Of a stretch of 42,423 nucleotides of DNA, positions 17,611 through 28,218 are shown piece after piece. The DNA is taken from positions 66,102 through 108,524 of the forward strand of contig BFEA01000239.1 of the NCBI GenBank assembly GCA_003427395.1. Reading direction: 5' to 3'. The position numbers and the translations under genes are program-made. The first letter of the stretch is position 1; each line of letters opens with the position of its first letter. The notes beneath the pieces are model-generated. The model did no database searches. It was not told the DNA's origin and saw only the letters and a list, made by a program, of their open reading frames with translations. This DNA is from Chara braunii. Its lineage: Eukaryota; Streptophyta; Charophyceae; Charales; Characeae.

Positions 17611-20600
17611 AGAGGCTTGTGTCTTAAGTTTGTGTAAATATATATATATATATATATTGGTCTTTATGACAATTTTTATGTGGTTGTTACCATGTATGTG
17701 TTTTTTTTTTTTTTTTTTCTATATTTGTTTGATGTTTCATTGACGATGTATGTATGGATTGTCTTTCAAAGAGGACATAGATCTTGCATGAAACCCACAT
17801 CTGGCATGGGACTAGAGGTGAATGGGGTGACTCACTCCAAGGGAAGGTGGTTCTTCCTAAGGAGAGTTAGTCGGCATGTTTAAATTGTCCTCAGTGGAAG
17901 TGCATTCTTGAATTGTTACCCCCTCGTTGAGACTTAAGGAGGCAGTTATCAGTCTCAAGAACGATAGTGAGACCCACGCCGGAATTATGTTCCCGGTCCA
18001 TTAGTGGGGTGTTGTTACCTTTCCTATGATAGGAGAGTAACTACATTATCTGTTGAGAAAAGAGGAAGGGGCTTATTACCTCGCCGAAACTATGATAGCC
18101 AAGTGAAACAACTACTGCTTAGTGAGAGCGGTTCTGGAGTAGCGACCTAGGCTCGTCTCCCGTTAAGTAGGGCCACCATATTTGAGAGGGTGAGAATTCG
18201 TTGTTCGTGGCCCTGATAGGTATGAATGGGGTTGTCCAATTGACCATGATACGGTCAGTGAGGTGCAAGCGCTAGAATCAGAGAGGGTTGCGGTGAGGCT
18301 TGATCTTTAGAGCGGGGCTCAAGAGTCAAGATGTTATCTTATGAGAATTACATCGCCCCTTTGTAATATATGCTTCGCTTAAGAATTGAAGGGGTAACAA
18401 TTGTATCATGTTATTTACTCATTACTAGTCTTATTTTTGCCTTATAGAATATGAAATATTTTGTTGAGGTTTATCTCGTTATATGACTGACAATTGAGTT
18501 GGTTTTATGTTGGTTATCTTTTAAGCATATATTTTTTTTTACTACAATCCTAGCAAATGATTTGTGTTATCAGACTTTTGAGTATTGTTGTAAGTATATA
18601 CTATTTATCATGGGTTGTACTGCATTTTGGACTCATGTTTGGAGTATCCACCTATAAATAGTAGAAGTGATAGTTGGTTAATGTTTGAGTTATGATTTAA
18701 GGGACATAATTGTGAGTATTTATGTTTTATTTCAGATGGATATTTGTTTAAAGACTCTCTTCGGTATCGCTGCTATTCTGAATTGGTTCTTTCGTGCGCC
18801 CTCATGATAAGTGTCGGGGTTATCTAGTAAGGTATATTATATTTTTTTTTACCTAGATACGTAACTCCTCTCGAGTTTCGACCCTAACGCCGCTCGTTGT
18901 TGTTCAACAAGTGATGGGGTCGAGGGAGCTCGAGATGGAAGGCTCTCAAGGGAAGATTGGGGCGAGGTTCGGGTTATAGCAGGCCGATAGGAGAATACTC
19001 TTGTACCTTACCAAGACTTGTGTATATGCATGGGCGTAAGAGTTCGAGTAGCAGACTAACCGGCTTTGTGATTTTAATTTCGTATTTGGGTCAGCAGGGG
19101 AACCTGACAATGTACCAAGAGAGTTTCGTAATAATGGTCCGGTAAAATAACCCGAGTTGTAAACGGGAGGAACCCAAATATAACAACTATATATATGAGG
19201 TATGTTAGAATTGACTCGAAATGCGTCATGGGAGTGTCTCCTGCAGATAGAGCAAGGAGTGGTTTTAGGGATATTATTACGAAATAAAAAGTCTATTCCA
19301 CTAGACCTATGGCTGAGAGAAGAAGATATGGGACCTATTTCGTGTCTAGGTCAGGATGGTTGTACAGATGTGAGAGGTATGAGAGGACGTTGACGTGTGT
19401 GAGGTAGACTCTCTAGCCTATAAATATAATATGTGAAACTTGTGTATGAGTGTGATGCTTGGTTACTTAGATAAGTCTTGAATTACTTAGATCCCTCCGA
19501 TTTGAGGGATGCGATTACGCCCTGATTAAGGTTCTTTCAGTTTTAGCTCTGGTTAGGGAGACCTTGATTTTTGTGTGATACCGGTGCCAGTTTGAGTTAA
19601 GATTGTTCAACTCTGTGTGTATATATGTATTTCAAAACCATATTGGTTCACTTTTCAGTTGGGATATTACGCCCCTTAGTGTATATTGAGTTGAGATTTT
19701 ATCTGAGACTATTCCCCTGTATATGACGATCACAATCACTCTCACATTTGTGGTCTTATCCTGATGTATGATGACGTTGTGTAAGAGATGTAAGAGAAAC
19801 ATCTTGTGTGCTATGTATTTTGTGAATGTGAATGGGTGTAAATTGTCTACTCTTCGGTATATTCGTGCGATCTGCCCACGGACGGGTGATAGGGCCGTGT
19901 ATAAGGAGAGGGAGTGCACTCTGTTTTGTGAAAAGTGTGAGAATCCTAAAGGATTTATGAGTCTTTGAGACTCGAATGCTTGCCATGCCAAATGTTTATT
20001 GTTGAATTGGGATGAGGACCCATAAGTTGGTCTCTCAGTTTGAGTTGTTTTATGGTAGAGACGCCTTTTGTGAGAAGGCAGTCTTTTGCTCGTTGGAAGA
20101 CTCATCTTCAGAGAGGGAAGATGTTTTAATGAAAGGTCGTGTGAAAGTTCATCCTAGAGAGAGAGGGATGGCTGGGAGACCTATTGAATGAGACCACCTT
20201 CGTATGAAGGGTGGTTAATAAATTCAGTGGCATGGTAAGTTGGTTTTGGATGATAAAGTCTGACGAGGAGAACCACGTTTTTGCTTGGCCATTGGTGGAA
20301 TTTTTGTAAAGGCCGCAAAAAAAGCTTCATTGGGAAATGTCTTCGGGATGTGTGGTCTTCTTGCTCTGATCAAGTGAGGGGGCCACGGCCTTGCGGACCT
20401 GGCGGTGATTCTATTTTGTGATAATGGAGAGGCTGTCGTGTTCTCTCTGTGTTGTCCCACAAAGGGCTGGTAAATGCCTTTTATGTGTGACAGACCTTTG
20501 CGTAGTCCCGCAGTAGGCCTGTATTGTTGCGAGACACCGTCCAACCACTTGTGCTAATCTTGGAGCATTTATGAGAGACCTAGCTAGGGGTATAACTGGC

Positions 20601-20937
20601 ATCACTGAGGCACAACCCTCAGTGTTGGCTGCTGATCGGCGCAACCTGACAACGGGCCCACGTCTCGCCAGAAGGGGTAAAGACTTAAAGGGGTGTGGCC
20701 ACCCAGGAGGGTTTTACCTGCCGCGGGATGGCGTGGGATAAGAGTCGAGTCTTTTTGGAGTCCTGATTGAATGCCTATCGGGAGAAAGAGCCTATCGTGG
20801 CGCAACCTGCGAGGGTACTACCGCTAAAATACTAAACGCGGTAGGCCGTAGATCTGGTACGATCACCCATACTACGGTGGGCCAAGATGGAGACCTAGCC
20901 TTCCTGTACTAGACTGCAGGAGGTGTATTGAGATAAG

Positions 20938-20972
<35 letters not shown>

Positions 20973-21380
20973 TGATTGTGAGAATTATTAGAGGGAGGCG
21001 AGAGTGCCTTCTAAGGTCTCGGTTAGGGCCCGCGTCCTTGGTTATGGCCCTGCTCGCAGGGTAGAGACTAGGGACACTTAACGAGAAGTCGACGTTTGTC
21101 TAGGACGAAAGGGAGAGGACAGTTGAGAGGGGCCGCTGAGACTTATGATGTAGTACGTATGTCCAGTACACCTGCGTCCTAGTGTCAGGATAATAGAAAC
21201 CCAGGTTGGGATCGTGGCGGCATATAGTTATAAGGGCTTGGATTGTTGGAGGCCTCGAACCTGAGTCTGTCGGCTAATCGGATTGGTTTCTTTCTCGTCA
21301 GCATTTGGAGTTTTGGATGGATTTATAACTTTTCGATCTTGTGAAGCGACGGGGACGTCGCTTAATATGGTCCGGTAAGT
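17611..21380 (+). other. noncoding core of the 17.5-kb element
   Basis: Occurs once in the window. No ORF above about 160 codons and no gag or pol motif. It starts at an abrupt change from R1 and includes an (AT)n tract (about 17637-17657), a T run (17701-17719) and a (TA)n tract (about 20940-20969). Hairpins are frequent: a near-perfect 13-14-base stem at 18014-18041, GAGTCT/AGACTC near 19958, CATCTTC/GAAGATG near 20104 and AAGCGACG/CGTCGCTT at 21344-21363. A conserved noncoding core is the LARD pattern. I see no polypurine tract before R2. Confidence 0.55.
21344..21363 (+). repeat. 8-bp stem, GGGA-loop hairpin just before R2
   Basis: AAGCGACG and CGTCGCTT flank GGGA. The hairpin ends 17 bases before the TGTCGG start of R2, where an LTR element would normally have its polypurine tract. 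Structure is seen; function unknown. Confidence 0.85.
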
Positions 21381-22245
21381 TGTCGGTGCGAATACCCTTA
21401 CAAGGGTATCCGCCCTGGTTTTTGCAGGCGACAAAAAATAGGTTTAGAGTAAAGTTTGAGTATACCGTGCGGGTTGCGGTAGTGTCTGTAGGTTATGTTG
21501 ACAGGATGTTTGACTAGAATAAAGAGGGTGTGGGCGCGTAAGTTTCAAGACGCGAGTGTGATCTCTTAATTTCTTTGATTATGATGGCGGCGTTGGTTGA
21601 CCGACTTGATTTTTTTTTTTTTTTTTTTTGCTAAAATAGAATAGCTTGAAAGTCTCGTTATGTTGTCTGTCTGACCGGCGGTAGGTTGACGTGCAGGGAG
21701 GCGCCCGTGACGGTCGTGGTACAGTTGCGCATGCTGGCGCAAAAGTCTGACGGTTGCACGCTTGGGCGCTTGGGCCCAGGCGCGACGTTGCACTGCTTTA
21801 TATGTGATTCTGCGCCTGTTGATCTCAGGCTTGGGCTTAGCCCTATAGGTTACGACATTGGACAATTGTTACAGAGGTGCGGGGATCGAGGCCAGCAGGC
21901 GGCAACATGGGAACGGTGGAGCGGTGAAAGGGCTGAGGGGTTGAGGGTCCCGCGGGACCATCCCCCTTAGTTTTGTTGGGGGAGTCTGATGGCGGGCCCA
22001 CTAGGCAGGACAAGGGGAGTGCCGATAGGTCCTGCTTCCCCTTCCCAACCGCATCGGTTTTATTTTTATTTTGCTATTTTAGTTTTGTCGTTTTATTTCT
22101 TTGCGGGTAATATTTTTGGTATCAGGGTCCGGGGCCGGGACCGGGTGGGGAGGCTGGCCACAGACCCAGACGATAGGCCCGGGGCCCTGCCATCGAGAAG
22201 GGAGCCCCGCCGTAGCTGCGCTGCAGGAAGGCGCGTGTGCCTGCG

Positions 22246-22248
<3 letters not shown>

Positions 22249-22306
<58 letters not shown>

Positions 22307-22494
22307 NNNNNNNNNNNNNNNNNNNNNNNNNNNNNNNNNNNNNNNNNNNNNNNNNNNNNNNNNNNNNNNNNNNNNNNNNNNNNNNNNNNNNNNNNNNNNN
22401 NNNNNNNNNNNNNNNNNNNNNNNNNNNNNNNNNNNNNNNNNNNNNNNNNNNNNNNNNNNNNNNNNNNNNNNNNNNNNNNNNNNNNNNNNNNNNN

Positions 22495-22548
<54 letters not shown>
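22249..22548 (+). repeat. (GA)n microsatellite with a 188-base assembly gap
   Basis: GA repeats run from about 22249 to 22306, Ns fill 22307-22494, and GA continues from 22495 to 22548. The matching place in R1 has only about 20 bases of GA. ORFs spanning the gap (Arg-Glu repeats) are artefacts. Confidence 0.95.
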
Positions 22549-22550
<2 letters not shown>

Positions 22551-24960
22551 GAGACGACGAGGAGGGTGAACCCGACTAGAATTACGTCGGGGTACAGTGG
22601 TGGAAGAAAGAAGGAAAACAGGCTAACGGAGTAAAGGGAATGATTCTGGACACAGAGTTGTGCCAGGTGCATTCGGAGGAAGTAGAAATGGCGGGGCGAC
22701 AGTATGGGCGCAATTAGGTAGACGTCGCTGGCTCGATTCACATCGGAATCAAGCAAGAGAGGGTGAGGAATGGGAGCTTTGATGGCAGGCGACCCCGATC
22801 CTGAAGTTAGAATCAGCAGAGAGTTAATAGGGAGGGAGTTAGAGAAGAAAGCTACTGCGCGGTGGCTATGGCGGGGTGTCGGAGAGAGGTAAGAGAAAAG
22901 CGAGTTTTCACTCGATTCTCACTGAAATCGAGCGGGGTAAAGTGCGGGACGACGGTTTTCGATATTTGTGAATCAGATTATGAAGTTAGTTTTAGCAATA
23001 GGTTAGTAGGAGTAAAGTTAGTATAGAAAAGGTGTGCGTGGAAAGTCGGGGCTATGGAGAAAGAAGACAGTGAAAAGAGTGTTACACTCTCGTTACTTAA
23101 CGGACTCTGGCAAGATAAAAGTCGAATCCCATGTTTTGGAGGAGGGCGAGATAGACTATGAGGTTAGTTTTTGGTGTTGGTGGGTAGTTTTCGAGGGACA
23201 ACAGATGGGGGTTGCGCCTAACAGCTATGGTGGCAATAAAGCGGGAATATACGACAGGTATCTCGCTCGTTCCACTATGGGATCGAACGACGAAGGAGGG
23301 AATTTGGGGGGTTTGAGGGGTGATGGATCTAGTGACGAGCGCGGATCATGGACTAGGTGGGAAGTTTTTGTGTGGTAAGTTGAGGAAGTCGTGGTCGGGA
23401 AATAATATGGTATGAAGAAATGTCAATGTATTTGGCCACCTTTTAGAGGGAAAATTCAGACGCCTATGTACTTACTATACCTACGGGTCTATGACTGAGC
23501 AGTGCGGGCGCAACTGCGACCGTTGTAGGACGTGTGGGTTTCTGCTGCGAGGAAGCAGGGGCTGATCAAGTTCAATCCCGACGTTGATAGCGGGGATTGT
23601 TGATTCCATAGCAATCCTCCTTGCCCTCAGCCTGGCAGTTGTCTCCCTTCCGCAGACTGTTTGTAGGATTGTGTTGGAAGGAAGTAGCGATGCAGAAGAA
23701 GCCAGCGGGACGGGTAGAATGAGGGTCGGAGGGTGGAGATTGTAGTGGGAACGGAGGTATGGCACGACGATCTGTTTCTCCATGGGAGGTCCTAGGTTCA
23801 AATCCCCGGTGATCTCGTGTACGTCGGGGAGGACGGCATCCACAGTAGGGGGAATACCATTGTGGCACTAAAATGAGATTGCTAGGTATCCGCGGTTTAC
23901 TATGGGCAACTGCCACTGGGCTCGCTGATTGTTATGGCGGACTGTTGCTAAGGACTGCAACAGCTTGGGGGAGTGTGGTCGTAGGAGGCGGAGCGTAGCC
24001 TGCTACTTCTGATAAAACTGATGTCGTGGAAGTATAGAGAACTAGGCGGTGCAGCAAGATGAGGCAGCAATACTGGATGACCCGCAGGGTGGTTGTCCCC
24101 CATGGGATTTCCCAACTCTGCTCAGGCAGGGTGCCGTTTTGAATTACTGATTGGTTGTCTCTAACAACGAGTTACAGGCTCAAGGTGCTGGGAACCAACA
24201 CAGCAACACAAAGCAGTTCGAAATATAGAAACTTGAAGAACGAGGGGCTGCTGTTTCGGCAAGGTAGGCGAGTCGTTGTGCTGGTGTATTGGTGTTTGGG
24301 AGCCATGCACTAATTAAAACGCGGCCTTTTTGGGTTGCATAATGGTGGCGTTGTTTATGGCGATACTAAGTCCAAAAAGAAAGGAAGGATCTTCACTCCA
24401 ATTGGGAGAGTCGCCAGGGGTGTCGAACAAATGATGTGCAGTTTGGCCACCATTGCGGGGCCCTCAGGCGCATGAAGGTAACAAGGCCCTCTCCTGCAAG
24501 TCTGAGTGCACCCCTCTGGTATCTAAGAGTCTCAAACCTATCTTCTTCTGTCCTTCTTACTCTAAGTTCAGTTTGTTGGTTCTAAGAGGAAGGCGGCAGG
24601 CGGGATTGCAACTCGTAGGACCGCAACAAGACTTTATGGGGAGTCATCCCACCGATTGCGGGAGCTCTGCCGGAACTCAGGAGGAGTTCTGGAGGCAGGG
24701 AACTGAAAGGTAACCACCCATCTCCCTCTATAAACCCATATTATAGCCCCTATTTGTATTACCCGTTGTATGTTGGCTGAGTGTATTGTGTGTATCCTGT
24801 ATTTTGACTTGAAGTTTGACTTTCAGGACTTGAGCCAAATTAAATAAAAGAATGTTTGTGCAATCTCAGTTTCAACTTTTGTTGATTGTGTGAAAGGAGA
24901 TTGTTGAAAGGGAATGCATCTGGGGAAAGGTAGGATGGAAGGTTGTTTTGCATAAGGGAT
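22549..24960 (+). other. R2 middle part, no supported gene
   Basis: Counterpart of R1 12110-14400. It includes the R2-only piece at 22727-22856, a stop-free minus-strand frame (23481-23843) paired with the R1 frame at 12912-13346, and a plus frame (24453-24713). No known domain was seen. The paired frames are better explained by duplication of the repeat than by selection. Confidence 0.5.
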
Positions 24961-24976
24961 GTCTGGGTCATTAAGG

Positions 24977-25876
24977 CTGGGAGGTCCTCATTAGTTTGGG
25001 GAGACCCAGTGCTATGTTTATTTTGGACTTGTGTGGAGCGTCAGACCATTCTATAAGTTTAGGTGGTCTGATTGCTCTAGAGGTTGGGAAGTCCCCATAA
25101 GTTTGGGGAGACCTAGTGTTGTGGATTTGCTTTGAGAATCAGACCATTCTATAAGTTTAGGTGGTCTTATTGCTCTGACTTGTGAGGGATATCTGTGACT
25201 GACTTCTTCAGGAGCCAAGTGCATTCTGTAAGTTCAGGTGCTTTGGTTGCCTTGTTTATTTTTGGTTTTTTCTTTGTTTATTTGGTTCTGAACGAGGAGG
25301 TTTGAGCCATTCTATAAGTTTAGTTGGCTCAGGCTCTTCCTGCTTTTATTCTGAGGGAGTAAGTTTGACAGAGGGCAGACCATTCTATAAGTTTAGGTGG
25401 TCTAGCCTAATGCCTCGCACAAGTTGAATCAGAGAGGAACGAATCAGGCAGAGAGCTAGACTGTTCTGTAAGTTCAGGTGGTCTGACTCAAAGCCTCGCA
25501 CATGCTGGAACCCAAAGGTTATGATTTGGCTATATTCTATTACTATTTTTATCTATAAACAGGCTAGTCAGGCAGGGTCCCATAAGTTTGGGTGGCCTGA
25601 CTATAGCCCTATCACAATCTGAAGAGAGTATAACTAAGAGTATAACTGAGGGTAACTTGGGCCGACTGAGCATTGTTTCTAAGGCAAATGACTCAGTTCT
25701 ACGCCCGCTTTGAAGATTAAGTTCAGAGAGATATATACAATCTGGCTATTAAACAGTTCAGGGTGACTAGAATGACCTAGTCATATGCCCAAAGAAGAGA
25801 GAAGTAGTTGTGCCCTCTGTTCTGTGTATACTCGATGGATGGGTCAGGCATGTCCCATAAGTTTGGGTGGCCTGAC
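24977..25876 (+). repeat. stem-loop array in R2 (best-preserved copy)
   Basis: Ten hairpins. Perfect arms: 25041-25071 TCAGACCA/TGGTCTGA; 25141-25167 AGACCA/TGGTCT; 25303-25331 TGAGCCA/TGGCTCA; 25374-25407 GGC+AGACCA/TGGTCT+GCC with one bulge; 25565-25603 TAGTCAGGC/GCCTGACTA; 25843-25876 GTCAGGC/GCCTGAC. Two-part stems: 24977-25009 (CTGGG/CCCAG) and 25081-25114 (AGGT/ACCT plus CCCCA/TGGGG). Weaker: 25215-25246 and 25453-25489. The loop keeps ATAAGTTT or a close variant throughout, while stems change on both sides together. Confidence 0.9.
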
Positions 25877-26189
25877 TTTATGCCTTATGTAAGCTGGGTA
25901 TAAGAGGATGAATCATTGAAAGACTATGAACTATTGTTTGGTAAACTGACTTTGGGATGGTGAGAGTATTTACCTTTGTGGTTTGGCCTGCATATGACTG
26001 AGTGAGGCTACCACTTAATCTGAGTTTCAGTTTGATAGGTAGTTGCTTTAGTTGCTCGCCACATGCTAGCGCAATAGGAGTTAGTTTCAATTCTTGCATT
26101 TTCTGAGCTAAGTTTATTTTACTTAGATCAATTTCTGCATTTTCTGGGATATTTTATTATACTTGGTCTTGTATAAATCTTGGAAAGCC

Positions 26190-26740
26190 ACTTTCTCTAC
26201 GGGAAGCGGTGCCGAAATTTTTAAAAAACCAAGGAGTTAGTCAAATTTTGTCTTTTCAAAGTTCAATTTGTCTGACTTTTGTATATGACTTAGTAAAAAT
26301 CTGGAGAGTCTCCTTTTCTAAAGGGAGTGCTGCCCAAATTTTTGCTAATTCAGGGAGTTAGATAAAATTGGACCTTGAGAAGTCAAAGTCATTTTTAGAT
26401 TTTGAACTTGGCTTCGTAGAAATTTTGGTAAGCTACTTTCTCTACGGGAAGTGTTGCCGAAATTTTTGCAAATCCAAGGAGTTAGTCAACTTTTGACTTT
26501 TCAAAGTTCAACTTGTCTAAATTTTATATGGCTTAGTTAAAATCTGGGAAGCCGCCTTTTCTAAACGGAGTGCTGCCCAAATTTTTGCTAATTCAGGGAG
26601 TTATACAAAATTTGACTCTGGAAAGTCAAAGACCATTTCTGTGTTTATATTCGGACTGATATAAATTCTTAAAAGGCACTTTTCCTACGGGAAGCGCTGC
26701 CGAAATTTCCTTAGTTTGAAGGAATTAGATTATGTTTTGA
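26190..26740 (+). repeat. alternating 120-bp tandem repeats in R2
   Basis: Boxes GCCGAAATTT or GCCCAAATTT end near 26220, 26341, 26465, 26583 and 26707, about 118-124 bases apart, and alternate G, C, G, C, G. A hairpin TTTGACT/AGTCAAA near 26610-26629 lies in the fourth unit, and related imperfect TTGAC...GTTCAA stems lie in the G-type units. Confidence 0.8.
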
Positions 26741-28213
26741 CAGGTGGCGATTATGGCGATCCACTCTGTATAGAGGAAATTCTGCCAGGGTCTACCTTTC
26801 TTTTGGCACTTGCTTAGAGGTAGACTTAGGCTTAGTTAATTAGGATGATTTGAGTGAGATCGTGATATGGGGATTATTCTCCATGGACTTATAAATTTAG
26901 CTTGGGGGATTGACCTGTTATGTGTTACAGGTCTTCTTGGTCGATTCATTCAGGATTTGGGCTAGATTCAGTATGATCCTACGAGGATCATCTTCTGCTA
27001 TCAGTGATAACAGGTATGTTTGGTGATTCGGACTTTGGATTTGACTGCCTGCGCTCATATACAAATATATGGCTGAGAGGAGCCCCATTGTGATTGTGAG
27101 AAGTGATCGTCAGATATTTATAACCCTCTCTATATATGTAAATACATATGTCTTGAATGTTTCGCGCGGCCTATTGGGACCACGCGTAAGGGTTAAACAG
27201 ATTATATTCTCAAGAGAAAAGGGAGATTCCTTTTATCCTTTGTTTTTTTTGAATTTTATAGTTGGACGTTGTAGTCCTTGGCAATCGTCAAAGTCAAACC
27301 CCTTGAATGAAGGAGCTGGTCTCCAGCGCAATAAGAGACGATTGCCACCCCAAGTATGAACCTGTGTACCACCCGCTCTCCGCAGGGTGCAGAAGAGGGT
27401 GTGGTTCTCAACCGCACTTGGCGGTTGTCAAGCGTCGAGAGATCATTCTCTCAAGGCGCGTGTCAGCCGACACTTGAGTGTCGAACGCGACCCTCGAGAT
27501 TAACGAGGATCACATGATTATGGGTACTACATAGTACGCCATCATTGCGACCGCTTGCGTACGCTTGCATTGCGAGTCAATATGAGTTAGCCTTGCATCT
27601 GTGAGGTTTTATACTAAGTCCCGCGCGAGACGCCTATCCGATTTCCGCATGGGAGAGTTATGGGATGGCTACCAAGGGACTAGGAGTGTTGTCGCGTTGT
27701 TTGTTCTGTGTCGTTCTGTATATGTGCGTGTGCGTGTGTATTTTTATTTTTATGTTCTTTATAGTGGTGTGCGCGTGGCGCGTGGGATGCGTCCTAGTCG
27801 ACCGGCGACTAGTCGCGCTTGGGACCTCAAGCCCCCAAGATGCCGGTTCGCGTGCGGGTTCGATAGAGGAGTAGTGTCGCGCGTACCCCTTATGCTACAG
27901 CGAACGAGAAACGCCCTCGGCTGGTTCACCTTTGCGATTGCAACTGGTCAGCTTTCATACTGTGGATTGGTAGCTCGGCGGGGATACGCCCACCGAAGGG
28001 AGGTGACAGCTCCCGTAAGGTGGAGGTAAGTCGTGCCTCGCGTAGGCCCTATCCTGTCGTAGGGGCTCGTGAGAGGTATGGCTGGCACACTCGGTCGGAG
28101 CGGCTTGCGAAAGCTCCATTATGTATTCGCGACGAGGAACAGACCAACTCCTGCGTGACGCGGCCGGGAGGGTCCCGTGCTGCCCTGTGCGGTGCCGGAC
28201 CGATGCGCTCGAC

Positions 28214-28218
28214 ACCGG
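28214..28218 (+). other. target-site duplication, right copy (ACCGG)
   Basis: Partner of 10715-10719. It follows the last bases of R2 (CGCTCGAC). The codon phase of ACC here equals that at 10715, so gag of element B reads straight across if the insertion is removed. Confidence 0.8.

Larger units (their letters stand above)
10720..28213 (+). mobile_element. 17.5-kb noncoding element with giant direct terminal repeats (LARD-like)
   Basis: Flanked by ACCGG duplications in the gag of element B. It consists of terminal repeat R1 (10720-17610), a core (17611-21380) and terminal repeat R2 (21381-28213), in the same orientation. It begins TGTCG and ends CGAC(A), a short inverted terminus typical of LTRs. 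No gag or pol motif is found inside. Long LTRs around a noncoding core match the known LARD architecture, but 6.8-6.9-kb LTRs would be very long, and no clear PBS or PPT borders the core. The two repeats differ at a few to about 10 percent of positions in stretches compared by eye, plus indels, so insertion was not recent. Confidence 0.75.
21381..28213 (+). repeat. terminal repeat R2 (right giant LTR-like copy)
   Basis: It starts TGTCGGTGCG like R1 and runs to GGACCGATGCGCTCGAC next to the right ACCGG copy. Compared with R1 it lacks the TATA module and has an extra 130 bp (22727-22856) that looks like a diverged copy of the following CTCGATT...AGTTAG stretch. Its GA tract is expanded around a gap. 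Frames running through its right end into B gag (for example from 28121) are chance extensions. Confidence 0.85.

Noticed and set aside
22101-22634. Long Arg-Glu repeat ORFs across the GA tract
   Set aside because: Translation of a microsatellite and of Ns.
28121-28213. Apparent N-terminal extension of B gag into R2
   Set aside because: Chance open frame in the repeat. The true N-terminal part is at 10121-10719 on the other side of the insertion.
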